Shown here in pieces: positions 32,783-44,262 of a DNA stretch of 64,000 nucleotides. The translations under genes and the position numbers were made by a program. The stretch lies in NCBI GenBank assembly GCA_033557465.1, contig CM066045.1, forward strand, positions 130,345,596 to 130,409,595. Direction: 5' to 3'. Each line of letters begins with the position of its first letter. Within the stretch, counting starts at the first letter, position 1. The stretch is from Ichthyophis bannanicus (Eukaryota; Chordata; Amphibia; Gymnophiona; Ichthyophiidae). The notes under the pieces are model-generated. The model ran no database searches and was not told the origin of the DNA. It saw only the letters and a program-made list of their open reading frames with translations.

Positions 32783-34368
32783 GAGAGGAAGAAGGAGAGG
32801 AGGGGAACCTCTGCAACTGTCAAATAGTGTCCACAAGAAATGGAGAGAAACATTGCCACACCAGCAGTTGTTGCAAAAACACAATTTTATTCAATGAACC
32901 CTTAAGTTCAAATGACCGAATTTGGCCACGTTTCGGCTATAGAGCCTGCATCAGGGGTCTGAAATACAGAAATAATAATTAAAAAATAATAAATGAAAAA
33001 TAAAAAAATATTGAACATTGAATTAAAATACACTGTATGGACAACTCTTACAGACATGAAAAGTAAAACAATAACATAAAGAATAATAATTAATTAAAAA
33101 CCAGCAAAAAAAGTATTACACAAACAGTTACCAGCATCAAATATGACAATAGTCTCTTCCATTTGTCTTTCCAATTAGGAAGCTACAATATGCGTAACCC
33201 AACAATAGGACACAATTACATATGCAGGTGAGAAACTATCATAATAATGAAAGGTTTTCTTAATGGTACATAAAAAGGCCTTCCTCAGGAGACATGTGCT
33301 AAACACACATAGTTCATAATATAAACCATAAATAATATAAAAAATGTGTATATCTCCTACCAATTGCCTATAACAGATAAAAAGACTGGTATAAAAACAA
33401 AATTAAAAAAAGGTTGAATTCCTCAAATTCAGCTGTAAGAGCAATAAAATCAGCTAACAATGGTGCCTAAGAAAAGAAAGAAAAATGAGGCCATTTGAAA
33501 TAATATAAAGTACTTCTAACAACAAGATATTACAGAGTCTATTTTGTATGCTACATGCATATTTAATTCAATAGATATGCACAATACTAAAATAAAAGAA
33601 TACTAAAAAGAATGGAAAATGCCAGCGGGAATGCAATTTTAATGATATGGGGTATTAAAATGCATAAAGGATTCCCTGTGTCTTTTGTTTCCAACTGGCA
33701 TAAATAGAGGAACGTTTAGGCGTATGTTTAAAACAACTGACGCGTCAGAGAAGTTTAAGCCATGCGCAGACAGAAAACAGCGCACTGCGTGTATAGGCTT
33801 TAGCAATCATGTTCTTGTGTCTAATATCATTTTCATAAATAGACTTTAATTGCGGTTAATCCATATTAGAAAAATAATACTAAAAAGAATTGTTCAGTTT
33901 TTATACTTAGAAAAAGATAATAAATAAAAGGAACACAACTCAAAGTGTACTGAGATACAGAATAGAGCTGAGCGGTACTGAAAGATAAACATGCCAGCTC
34001 TATGACATAGTGGCATTTAAACTTAAAAGCGAGCTATAATGTCAAGCCATGCTTTCATCACACCCACTGCCAAAATACAGTATTATGACTTTTTACAAAA
34101 TACAACTTAGGGGGCACCTAATAATCACATACACAAAAAGTTTGTCATACTATCCAACTTTTTATAAAAAAAAAAAATTATATATATATATACACACACA
34201 CACATATACTGTATATATTTTCTGAATAACTGAAAACATAAGGATTTAAAGACCACAAAAAGCAAAGAAACCAAGAGACAGGGATGCAGGCAAACTAAAA
34301 TGGCAGACCGAAATGTATTCCATATTTTAAAAGGAAACTCATTTCAAGGTGAAACAGATTGAACATAG
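32783..34368 (-). mobile_element. AT-rich insertion inside CR1-B with a hammerhead-like motif
   Basis: The CR1-B reading frame is left at KKGSR and resumes at GNYRLVSLTS, 1.6 kb later. GGGAAAC occurs at both edges (32776-32782 and 34369-34375), compatible with a target duplication. The insert is AT-rich, with no ORF over about 63 codons. Its left side in reverse carries a hammerhead-like core, so a Penelope-like element or relative is possible. A CR1-like piece at about 34297-34345 lies near the right edge, so an alternative is two adjacent broken CR1 copies. Confidence 0.45.
32929..32955 (-). ncRNA. Hammerhead-ribozyme-like motif
   Basis: On the minus strand CTGATGCA is followed by a stem GGCT-CTAT-AGCC and then GAAACG. 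The canonical core is CUGANGA, stem II, GAAA. This copy has a C where the last A of the first core is expected, or one extra base. Penelope-like retroelements of animals carry such ribozymes in their terminal repeats. No convincing stem III with cleavage triplet was established, so activity is doubtful. Confidence 0.35.
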
Positions 34369-35645
34369 GGGAAACTACAGACTGGTGAGTCTGACGTCAG
34401 TACCGGTCAAAATGGTAGAAACCATTATAAAGAATAAAATTACTGAACACGTAGATAGTCATGGTTTAATGGGAGAAAGCCAATATGGATTTAGCCAAGG
34501 AAAGTCTTGTCTTATTAATAATCAAATATATTTTTTTGAATGTGTGAATAAACAGATAGACAGAGGTGAGCCGGTTAATATATTGATTCTGGATTTTCAG
34601 AAAACCTTTGATAAGGTCCCTTATGACAGATTCTCGGCGAAATTAAAAAGTCATGGGATTGGAGGCAGTATAGTATTTTGGATCAGGAATTGATTAAAAG
34701 ATAGAAAGCAGAGAGTAGGGCTAAATGGCCAATGTTTTCAATGAAGAAAGGTGACTAGTGAAGTGCCCCAGGTATCTGTGCTGGGCCCACTGCTTTTTAA
34801 CATATTCATAAATGACCTGGAAACAGGAATAATGAGTGAGGTGATCAAATTTGCAAATGACACAAAATTATTCAAAGTTGTTAAAACACAAGAGGATTGT
34901 GAAAAATTGCAAGAGGACATTGTTAAATGGGAAGACTGGGCATCAAAATGGCAGATGAAATTTAATGTGGACAAGTTCAAAATTATGCACCTAAGAAAGA
35001 ACAATCCAAACTTGGTTACATAATGCAAGGTACCACCTTAGACACCACTATCCTGGAAAAAGATTTAAGCACATTGTGGATAATACGTTGAAACCCTCTG
35101 CCCAGTATGCAGCAGCGGCCAAGAAAGCAAATGGAATGCTGGAAATCAGAAAGGAATGGAGACTAAAACTAAGGATATTATAATGCCTCTGTATCGTTCC
35201 ATGGTGCAACCGCACCTTAAATATTCTTTGCAATTCTGTCGCCATATCTTAAAAAGGCTATAGCTGAATTAGAAAAGGTTCAGAGAAGAGCAATAAAAAT
35301 GATAAAGGGAATGGAAGGATCCCCCTATTAGGAGAGGCTTAAAGGTTTGGGGCTTTTCAACTTGGAAAAGAGATGGCTGAGGGGAGATAATAAATTAATG
35401 AATGGAGTGGAACAGGTAAACGTAAATTGATGGTTTACGCCATCAAAAAAAGTAGAAAGACTAGGAGACATGCAATAAAGCTACAATGCAACCCATTTAA
35501 GACTAATAAGAGAAAATATTTTTTTACTTAACGTGTAATCAAACTCTGGAATTTGTTACCATGTGATGTAGTAGTAAAAGTTGCAGCTGGGATTAAAAAA
35601 TGTTTGGACAATTTCCTGGAAGAAAGGTCCATAAACCGTTATTAA
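34369..35645 (+). pseudogene. CR1-B ORF2, second part: RT and C-terminal domain
   Basis: Reads GNYRLVSLTSVPVKMVETI, LMGESQYGFSQGKSCLINN, ILDFQKTFDKVPYDRF, a stop near 34693, [19 protein letters not shown], then VIKFANDTKLFKV. The catalytic FADD box is FAND here, a loss of an essential Asp. The C-terminal domain continues with LYRSMVQPHLKY and [14 protein letters not shown] to about 35645, with several stops and frameshifts. Confidence 0.8.
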
Positions 35646-35818
35646 AGAGGACTCGGGAAATCCACTGCTTGCCCCGGGACGAGCATTGTGGAACCTGTGT
35701 GCCTCTTTGGGAACCTGCCAGGTACTTGTGGCCTGGACTGGCCACAGTTGGAAACAGGATACTGGGCTTGATGGATCTTGGTCTCTCCCTGTAAGGCATT
35801 TCTTATGTTCTTATGTTA
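35646..35818 (+). mobile_element. CR1-B 3' UTR and tail
   Basis: 'actgggcttgatggatcttg' then 'cttatgttcttatgttat' closes the element, as in the 15.3 kb copy. Confidence 0.8.
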
Positions 35819-35884
35819 TTCCCTTCTCCTTCAGGCACTCTCTCCCTTCTCACCCCGAGGGTGTTCCCTGCCTAATATTTAACA

Positions 35885-36025
35885 TAGCTGCCACGGTTAA
35901 TTGAAATCCAGATGTCCAGTACCAGTGTCCAGATAGTGACTGGTGCTGAACTATCTGGATAGTGCCACTGAATATCCTTAGCAGGAGCAGCTAACTAGAT
36001 AAATCCTTTAAAATTTCGGAATGTC
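35885..36025. repeat. Dispersed repeat related to 6690-6890 and 63005-63075
   Basis: 'ctatctggatagtgccactg' and 'gctaactagataaatccttt' match phrases in the other two places. Local inverted repeats ('ccagatagt' and 'actatctgg') suggest a MITE. Confidence 0.45.
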
Positions 36026-36124
36026 TGTTTCCTCTATTCCCCCCTGCCCAAGGCGTGCATGCACTCTCTCCCTTCCCTCCCCCCTGCACTGAATTGAACC
36101 AAACTGAACTAAACATCTTGGATT

Positions 36125-36226
36125 GAACTCCACAGTATTTCATTGGTAGCTCAAAAATGAGTTAGATTCAAGTACAGTAGGTATTTCCTTGTTTTCAGAG
36201 GATTTACAGTCTAAGTGTAACCCCTA
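36125..36226 (-). repeat. SINE body fragment
   Basis: 'tagctcaaaaatgagttaga' and 'acagtaggtatttccttgtt' match the body of the SINE at 52852-53062. The tRNA head is absent here. Confidence 0.6.
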
Positions 36227-36650
36227 TTACTATTACTACTACTACTGAACATTTGTATAGCGCTACAAGATGTACGCAGCGCTGCACAGACACGTGTAAA
36301 AGACGGTCCCTGCTCATCGGAGCTTACAATCTAGTCAAGACACGATACATCTAGGGGGAATGATAAGGAAACACAAAGGAGATTAGGTGAATCAATATCC
36401 GAAAACGGCAGCAAAGAGGTGAGTTTTCAGCTGGATTTGAAAAGGGTCAGAGAAGGTGCCTGACGTACAGATTCAGGTAGTTTGTTCCAGGCATAAGGAG
36501 CAGCAAGGAGAAAGGAGTGAAGTCTGGAGTTAGCAATAGAAGAGAAGGGCACAGATAGAAGCAATTTGACAGAAGAGTGGAGATCCCGACATGGGGTGTA
36601 GGGAGAGATAAGAGAGGAAAGGTAGTGAGGAGCTGTGGTCCTCACAGTTA
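36227..36650 (-). mobile_element. L2-like LINE 3' end with (TAG)n tail
   Basis: In reverse, the coding end reads SSLISPYTPCRDLHSS, APYAWNKLPESVRQAPSLTL, the usual L2/CR1 C-terminal block, and the 3' UTR has 'cttgtagcgctatacaaatg' followed by (TAG)n at 36227-36245. The same tail lies at 16505-16570 in plus. Confidence 0.75.
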
Positions 36651-36800
36651 TCTCCCCAACTGCTCAGCTGACAAGGGAGCACACCAGTCCTATGAGCTTT
36701 TCACACAATCATTACTTTGGAGCTCATGGATTTTTAGGTTTCTGGGTTCTTCTTGATGAGGACTGGCAAAAGCCAGGAGGCTCTTGGAAACTGGAACACG

Positions 36801-36851
<51 letters not shown>

Positions 36852-37133
36852 CCCTCCCTTCTCAAAGAACTGAGTCCAGGCCAGAAATTGTGCTCTGATC
36901 TAAGGATCTATTGAAACATAAGGGTCATGGAGAAAAACACAATAGGCAACCACTGGCCGAAACAGTAACTAGTAGCTATGTTACACACTGGCTAGCTTTC
37001 CTTTCTCCACTCAGCAAGGTATTTCCAGTACATCCTTTAAGTCTCCTCTCTGGTTGGGTGTCTCTTCTTTACCTCCCCCCTAGTCTTTCCAATTACTTTG
37101 TTGAGGATACACTTTCTTCCACACTACTATTTC
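36651..37133. other. Unassigned DNA with a long (AC)n tract
   Basis: No gene seen. A perfect AC microsatellite lies at about 36799-36848. Confidence 0.5.
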
Positions 37134-37689
37134 CTTTAATGCAGTGGTTCTCAACCTTTTTTGTACCATGACGCCTTTTACCATTGGTCAACTTGTGATG
37201 ACCCCCAATGATAAAATCAAATGCGTCTCTCTTCCTTTACCATTTAACGCATTGTCGCTGTAATCATTTGTTGAATTATATTAATATATTATAGGCCTTT
37301 GCAATATGTTTTTATTAATGAAATTTACTTATTTAAACCACAATAATTAATCACAATAACAAGTAACAATATTTGATTTCAAAATTATTATGATTTTGTA
37401 GTCAAATCACTAATATGAAATAAAATTATTTTTTCTACCTTTGTTGTCTGACCAATTTATTTTGCGATCATGCTGGTCCCGATCTGAGGCTTCTGCTTTC
37501 CTGTCTTCTCTTAGCTCTCTTCCTGTGGTCTATGGTCCATCTGCCATTTCTTATCTCTTTTTTTTGTTTTCTTCACTTCTTTCCATCAGCCTATTTCCAG
37601 TCCCAGTAACCCTCCCCAGTATCAGCCCCTTTCCAGTCCTCACTCCCAGGACCTTCCAGTGTCAACTTGCATTCCCATGACTGCCACTG

Positions 37690-38640
37690 GTGTCCATTCC
37701 CTTCCAGTCCCCCTTCTTCCCCACTGTCCAGCTTCTTCTAATCCAAATACCATGGCAGCCCCTCTCAGCATCCACTCCCTTCCAGTGCCATTCTCCCATC
37801 CCCTCGCATCAGCCCATTTGTAGCCCTAGCCCCCAGTTTTCTTCCAAGGCCAGCAGCTCTATCCTCCCCTCCCCACCATCAGCCCATTCACAGTCGAAGC
37901 CCCTCAATCAGCTCACTTCCAGTGCTAGTCCCCCCTCAGCCCCATTACCAGTGCTAGCCTCCCCTAATCAGCCCAATACCAGTTCTACCCCCCATCAGCT
38001 CATTACCAGTCCTAGCCTCCACTAATCAGCCCATTTCCAGTCATAGCCCCCCCCCGATCAGCTCATTTCCAATGTTAGCCTTCCATCAGTCCATTACCAG
38101 TCCTACCCCACCCCATCAGCCCATTACAATCCTAGTCTCCCTTAATCAGCTCATTTACAGTGCTAGTCCCCCCTCAACCCCATTACCAGTGCTAGGCTCC
38201 CCTAATCAGTCCATTACCAGTCCTACCCCCCATCAGCCCATTACTAGTCCTACCCCCCCATCAGCCCATTACCAGTCCTAGCCTCCTCTATCAGCCCATT
38301 TCCAGTTCTAACCTCCCCGATTAGCTCATGTCCAATGCTAGCCCCCCATCAGTCCATTACCAGTCCTACCCCCTATCAGCCCATACCAGTCCCAACCCCC
38401 CGCCCTTGATCAGTCCATTCCCAGTCCTAGCCTTCCCTAATCAGCCCATTACCAGTCCTAGCCCCCCCCCCCCATCTGCCCATTATAATCCTAACCCGCA
38501 CTGTCTCTCCTCTCTGTCCAGCATTTATCCCCTGTCTGTCCAGTATGTCCCCTTGTCTCTCCTCTTTGTCCATGTCAGCCCCCCCTCTGTCCATGTCAGC
38601 CCCCCTCCCTCCCTCCCTCCATCCATTCATGTCAGCCCCG
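37690..38640. repeat. C-rich minisatellite inside the hAT element
   Basis: Dozens of variants of CAGCCCATTACCAGTCCTAG with CCCC spacers. Plus-strand ORFs over it are Pro/Ser low-complexity products and not genes. Confidence 0.85.
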
Positions 38641-38691
38641 TTGCAGGTTCCCTGCCCCTCCTCCCCTCTCCCTGTCTGCCTGCTACTGCCC

Positions 38692-38945
38692 TGCTCTTCT
38701 GCAACCGCGGCTCCCTGTCTCTTAGAGAACTGCGGCAGTGCCTGTGAAGCCGTTGCAGAGCCTTCCCGTCTCTCGACGGGCTCCGTGCAGCACTGTCCCG
38801 CCTCCAAAGGAAGTTGTTTACCACTTCCTTTGGAGGTGGGACAATGCTGCACGGAGCCCTTCAAGAGACAGGAAGGGCTCCGCAACTGTTTCACAGGCTC
38901 AGCCACGGTTCCCTAAGAGGCAGGGAGCCGCGGCTGCAGAAGATT
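38692..38945. repeat. Palindrome of about 250 bp inside the hAT element
   Basis: Two arms of about 125 bp meet at 38818. Examples: CCTCCAAAGGAAGT with ACTTCCTTTGGAGG, and GCAGCCGCGGCTCCCTG-like sequence at both outer ends. Arm mismatches are scattered, so it is not a recent duplication. Confidence 0.8.
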
Positions 38946-39189
38946 GGAGATGGTGAATTTGCCGCTGCCAAGAAGCGGACTTGGCAGCAACTTGTGTGCT
39001 TTTTTTAAAAAAATTTTAATTTGGCGGAGTGAGGCGACCCCCGCTAAATCCTCTGGTGACCCCTATGGGGGTCGCGACCCACAGGTTGAGAACCGCTGCT
39101 TTAATGCATCAATCTGGTACTTCACCTCTAGCACACTATGAGAATAGCACCAGATTTCCTATTTTAATAAAGCTTACTTAAATCTTGCT

Positions 39190-39840
39190 GGCAGGTGTCA
39201 ACCTAGGAAAATTTAGGAACAAGAACCAACTTTGTTGCACTGCCAGAATGATCACATGTAAAGACTTCAAGCCCTTGCTATGAAAGGAAGATTGGAATGC
39301 AACCTAAACATTCATTGATACTGATCTCCTGTCACCAAGAAGCTACTATATAAAGCTTCTGGGACAATGGAATTGTAAAATGTTTAAAGATTCCTAAGTC
39401 TCTGCTGTGGGTATCTGCAGAGACCTCTAGTGTCTCTACTAAAACATTGTATTGTGACTTTTTATGCCATCCATTGTTTCCAGAACATGGGAGTGTTCTC
39501 CCGACCAGTGATGTAATGGTAGGAGGGGCTCTCATTTGGAGGGGAACCTGATTGTTATAAAGACCAGACTCTGGTTAACCCAATCAAGAGTTCCCATACT
39601 CTGGGATAGTCCCTGCAGAAGGAAATTGTCTATGCTTTTGCAAATTTTTTATTCTGCCATTATAATTCTGCCTTTTTTTTATTATTGTTTGACCCTTAAA
39701 GATTTTCAGTAAATTTCTTGTTCAAAATAAAACCTGACCTGGACTAAGTTATTGGAAGTGGTGGAGTGTATAGTGGTGTGTCTCTGTAGCCAGTGGCCTC
39801 TTAGTTAAACTGATCCCGATCTGAAACCCCATAGAATTAA
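39190..39840 (+). repeat. Probable solo LTR
   Basis: A TTATAAAG box near 39555 and an AATAAA signal near 39727 lie about 170 bp apart, the spacing of a U3-R-U5 unit, with a poly(T)-rich stretch between. Borders and a target duplication could not be fixed, and no internal retroviral or Gypsy coding region is present. Class unknown. Confidence 0.45.
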
Positions 39841-39851
39841 ATCTGAAAAAT

Positions 39852-42760
39852 ACAATGTTACATAGAAACATGACAGCAGAAAGAGATCATATGGCCTATC
39901 TTGTCTACCCTTACATACCAACAACTATAGTCACTTTTGTTTCCTTTAGTGATCTTCTATGTTTGTCCCATGCTTTCTTGAAATCAGATACTGTCCTTGT
40001 CTCTACTACCTCCACTGGAAGATTATTCCACGCATCTACCACTCTTTCTGTAAAGAAATATTTTCGTGTATTACTCCTGAGTCTACCCCCTTTTACCCTC
40101 ATCCTATGACACCTAGTTGCAGAGCTTACTTTTAATTGAAAGTGGCTCTTCTCTTGTGCCTTTATGCCACAGAGGTATTTAAACGTGTCTATCATATTTC
40201 CTCTATCTCGCCTTTCCTCTAATGTATACGTATTAAGATCTTTAAGTCTGTCCCCATATAGTTTATAACAAAGATCATTAACCATTTTAGTAGCCACCCT
40301 CTGTACTGACTCCATCCTGTTTATATCTTTTTGAAGATGTGGTCATCAGACCTGCCCACAATACTCCAAATGAGGTTGCACCAGAGACTTATACAGAGGC
40401 ACTATCACCTCCTTTTTTCTACTGGCCATTCCTCTCCCTATGCACCCAAGTATCCTTCTAGCTTTTGCCATTGCCCTTTCTACCGGTTTAGCCCCTTTAA
40501 GATCATCAGAAACAGTCATGCCCAGGTCCCGCTCTTCTTTCATGGACAGACGTACTTTACCTCCTACACCGTACCGCTCCCTTGGAATTTTGCATTTTCC
40601 CTTGGAATGACCCTGCATTTCTTAGCATTAAATCTCAGCTGCTAAATTCTTGCCCATTCTTCAAGCTTAGCTAGATCCCTCCTCATGTTATCTACACCTT
40701 CCTGGGCGTCTACTCTATTGCAGATTTTGGTATCATCCGCAAAGAGGCAAACCTTACCTGACAGCCCTTCTGCAATATCACTAACTAAAATATTAAAAAG
40801 ATTTGGACCAAGGACACATCCACCACTGATAACATCCTTCTCCTCAGAGTGAGCTCCATTTATCTGTATGCTTTGTCGCCGCCCACTCAACCAATTTCTA
40901 ACCCAGTCAGTCACTTTAGGGTCCATCCCTAGCCTACTCAATTTATTAAGTCACATGTGTGGAATAGTGTCAAAGGCTTTACTGAAATCCAAGTATACTA
41001 CATCTAAGGCTCTCCCTCAGTCCAACTCACTGTTCACCCAAAGAATTCAATCAGATTTGTCTGGCAAGACCTGCCTCTGGTAAACCCATGTTGCTTCGGC
41101 TTCTGCAATCCACTGGACGCCAGAAACCTCATTAATTTACTCACCACAGAGGTCAGACTATAACTGGCTTGTACTTCTCACCCTCATCCTTACTTCCGCA
41201 TTTGTGTAAAGGGACCACATGTGCCTTTCTCCAGTCCTCTGGGACCACGACTCCAAAGAAGTATTGAAATGGTCAGTCAGTGGAGCTGCTGGAACGTTCC
41301 CAAGTTCCTTCAATATTCTCAGATGTATCCCATCTGGCCCCATGGCTTTGTCTACTTTTAGTTTAGCTAGTTCCTCACAAACACAGACTTCTAGAAATCA
41401 TTTAAGATCCCCTTCACTTCTGCTCTTATTTGTGGGTGTTTTCTAAGCTCCTGCTCCTGGCCCTTCATCTGTGAACACAGAACAAAAATACTTGTTAAGC
41501 AATTCTGCTTTATCCTCAGCAGTTTCTACATATTTGTCCCCTTCCCCCATGAGTCTGACAATACCATGTTTGCACTTCCTCCTCTCACAAACATATCTGA
41601 AAAATGTCTTGTTCCCCCATTTTATTGCATTGGCTATTTTTTCTTCTTTTTGTATCTTTGCTTTCCTGACTCCTAGCTTCTCTAAGTTTTTCCAAATATT
41701 GATGCTTGTCTTCCTCTCTCTCTGATCTCTTGTATTTTATGAAGGCCACCCTCTTTTTCTTTACCTTGTCAGCTGCTTTTTTTGAGAACCATAGTGGCCT
41801 CCTTTTCCTTTTACATGTCTAACAAAAAGGGCTGTTGCCCTTAAAATATCCCCGTTCAGTTTTGCCCATGCTTTTCTACATCCCCCAGCTGTTCCCATCC
41901 CACTAATGACTCTTTGAGGTATTGTCCATTCTCAGCAAAGTTAAGTTTTCCTAAAGTTTAAGACCCTCGCTTTTGAATGGATTTTATCAGCCCTAGTCCT
42001 AATACTGAACCACACCATCTGGTGATCAGTGGATGTGAGATGATCTCCCACTATAACATCAGAAATACTTTTCCCATTGGTAAGCACCAAGTCCAGTATG
42101 GCCCCTTCACATGAGGGTTTCTAGAATAGCTCTCCACGTAGGGAATCCAGGATCTCCTTACTTCTAGATAACACTGCAGCAGGGATGTGCTAGTCAACGT
42201 CCGGCGTATTGAAATCACCTATTAGTAGCACTTCTCCTCTCATGGCAATACTAAATATGTCTTCTATTAAATCTCCGTCCACTTCTTCTCCCTGTGAAGG
42301 AGATTTGCATATCACACCAGTGGAAATGGATTTCCTGTTCTCTTTTAAGCCCTGTAATTCTATCTTTAATATTATGTTTGTGCCACTCCTCTTCCCCTTC
42401 TTCCTACCCTATCCTTCCTGAATAAAGTATAGCCCAGTATAATAACATTCCAGTCATGGTTGTTCATGAACCATGTCTTCGTAACCGCCACTAAATCCAA
42501 GTCAGCCTCTTCCATTAAAGCCTCAATATCTGGGATCTTACTTTCCATACTATGGGCATTTATGTTATCTCCCTGAATTTGTACCACTGGTTTGCCACAC
42601 AGCAAAAATAATCCAGTGAGGTCTCCTAGGCTGGTAGGGTCTATGAGCAAGCAAGAAATGTATGCCGTTGGGTCAATGCTGACTCTTGGCAACCCAGCAG
42701 CCCCTGGATTTTCTTGAGAAAGTATGATTGGAAGTAGATTGCCAGGGCTTTCTTCCAAGA
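39852..42760 (-). mobile_element. CR1-A LINE, 5'-truncated
   Basis: Antisense tail 'acatagaaacatgacagcag' at 39857, 3' UTR, C-terminal domain, RT and much of the endonuclease. Subfamily A by motif and 3' UTR. The upstream part merges into a SINE at 42640-42741, where the CR1 EN translation begins to fail. Confidence 0.75.
39911..42590 (-). pseudogene. CR1-A ORF2 relic
   Basis: Reads, from 42560 downward: KIPDIEALMEEADLDLVAV, HDWNVIILGYTLFRKDR, GDFNTPDVD-like sequence at about 42200, MGPDGIHLRILKEL, YLDFSKAF-like sequence, GGCVLGPNLFNILVSDI, catalytic CLFADDTKI, then PLYKSLVQPHLEYC, ATKMVNDLCYKLYGDRLK and NNLPVEVVETRTVSDFKKAW. Frames change at least twice (starts 42764, 40941 and 40618 differ), and the GVPQG block is shortened to GGCVLGP. 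It is dead. Confidence 0.75.
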
Positions 42761-43065
42761 ACATAGAGCTCCCAGGCCAGTCAGGTTTTCAGGATATCTG
42801 CAATGAATATGCATGAGATAGATCTGCATGCACTGCTTCCATTTTATGCAGATCTATCTCATGCATATTCATTGTGGATCCCCTGAAAACCTGATTTGCC
42901 TGGGAGCTCTACTTTCTTGGAAGAAAGGCCTGGAGTATTGGGTTGGGAACTACTGCAATAGAGGATAAAGTAAGTTGCCCAAGGCCACAAGGAATTCCAG
43001 TGGAAATCAAACTCTGGTCACTTGGTCATCAGGCCACTGCTCTAACTACTAGGTTACTCCTAATC
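42640..43065 (-). repeat. tRNA-headed SINE split by a palindromic MITE
   Basis: In reverse: tRNA-like head 43065-42956 ('agtagttagagcagtggcct' A box, 'agagtttgatttccactgga' B box, 'ccttgggcaacttacttt'), then the MITE, then the SINE body 42741-42640 ('ggcaatctacttccaatc' and 'agtcagcattgacccaac'). Head and body together show a single SINE family also seen at 150-365. Confidence 0.7.
42742..42955. mobile_element. Palindromic hAT-like MITE
   Basis: Outer arms 42742-42830 and 42845-42933 pair almost completely, around 'ATGCATGAGATAGATCTGCAT' on both sides. The end 'gttgggaactactg' (42942-42955) is the reverse of a CAGTAGTTCCCAAC hAT terminus. No 8-bp duplication was established. Confidence 0.65.
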
Positions 43066-43560
43066 AATAAAGAAATGGTGGCATGAAGACCCCAATGCAG
43101 AAAGCACAAGGGAAAGGATAAGGCAGCGCAAAAGCAGAATTCTATCTGCATCTTTTTGGGTATCAGAAGCAGGTTCTTTAAAGCTGTGTACCTTTGCCTG
43201 CCTTAAGAATACTTAGTTAAAACAAGCTAATCTGTTGTATTTATATGGGCACACCACATTTTACAGTAATCCAGTAAACTCTGATTTTGTTCAGGAAACT
43301 GGCCTGGTATGGAGTGTCTGTGGGATATGATAAGATGGGCAGCACAAAAGGAAGACAGATTTCCATAGAGGTAGGACCTCAAGAGATAGCCCTTCTCCCC
43401 CCTTCCCACCTACTACAACCCTAGGGGTCAGAAGCCTGGAGTTTCGCCCTTATCCCATATTGTATGCCTGGTGTTCACCATCCCAACCACCCAGGATGTT
43501 ATATTATATTTATATTGCCCAACTTAATACTTAGCAACTATCAATTGATCTAGATTGACA
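43066..43560. other. Unassigned DNA
   Basis: No gene seen. Confidence 0.35.
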
Positions 43561-43569
43561 CACCAGCAG

Positions 43570-43690
43570 TGCATCTAAATATGATCATATCACTTCTCTC
43601 CTCTACTGTAGTCCCTGATTCCCCATCCTACCATTGTCATTCAAATAAATCTGATTCCTCTTCATAAAGCTCTTTACACTGGTACACCAA
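43570..43690 (+). mobile_element. Possible L2 reverse transcriptase fragment
   Basis: YDHITSLLSSTVVPD in one frame and then PLHKALYTGTP in another recall the HITPLL...HWLP...FKALHG block of L2. Too short and broken for certainty. Confidence 0.3.
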
Positions 43691-44262
43691 ATGTTAAGGG
43701 AATTATTTTGCAAGAGATGGACTTGTTTTGGATGTCCAAAAAGAGAGAGGTGCACATATTCCTATCCAGGACGTAGAAAATGAGATTGCATAAGTGAACA
43801 AATCCGGATGTCCCCATGGGTATGTCTGAGGGCATTGCAGGACATGGCCAAAGCGGAGTTAGGACGCAGATGCCCATAGTGTATTTCACATAGCATCCCC
43901 AGGCATGTCTTGCGTGGCAGCCAGACATCCCAGCCCATACCTGCTATAAAGTACGCACGTCTGCCTGTTGTTACCATCTGCTGCGTGCCATGACCAATGG
44001 AATGCTGTGTCACAAACCTGTACCTACCCCCCCCACCCCCCTGTTCACCCAGTCTTAATAGGCACTCCTCAGCCCCACAACCTTACCCCAGCCACCCCCC
44101 CCCAGGACCCCCTGATCTCAGTGTCTGCACAAGTAAAGCCGTCAATACAAGTGCATGCAGAGGGGTTGTGGGCATCTGTGTGCATGTATAAGAGCGGAGG
44201 AGGATGCGTGAATATCCATTTGTTGGACATCCCTGTGCATCTGTCCAGAGGGCACCCATACC

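Larger units (their letters stand above)
37134..39106. mobile_element. Complete non-autonomous hAT element with 8-bp target duplication
   Basis: The element proper is 37142-39098 (1,957 bp). Left terminus CAGTGGTTCTCAACCTTTTT, right terminus AGGTTGAGAACCGCTG, inverted and nearly perfect over 16 bp. CTTTAATG stands on both sides (37134-37141 and 39099-39106). No transposase: the interior is a Pro/Ser-type minisatellite and a long palindrome. The ends are of the Charlie-like class of hAT. Confidence 0.92.

Noticed and set aside
37690..38747. Pro/Ser-rich ORFs of 111 and 139 codons
   Set aside because: They are translations of a C-rich minisatellite inside a hAT element.
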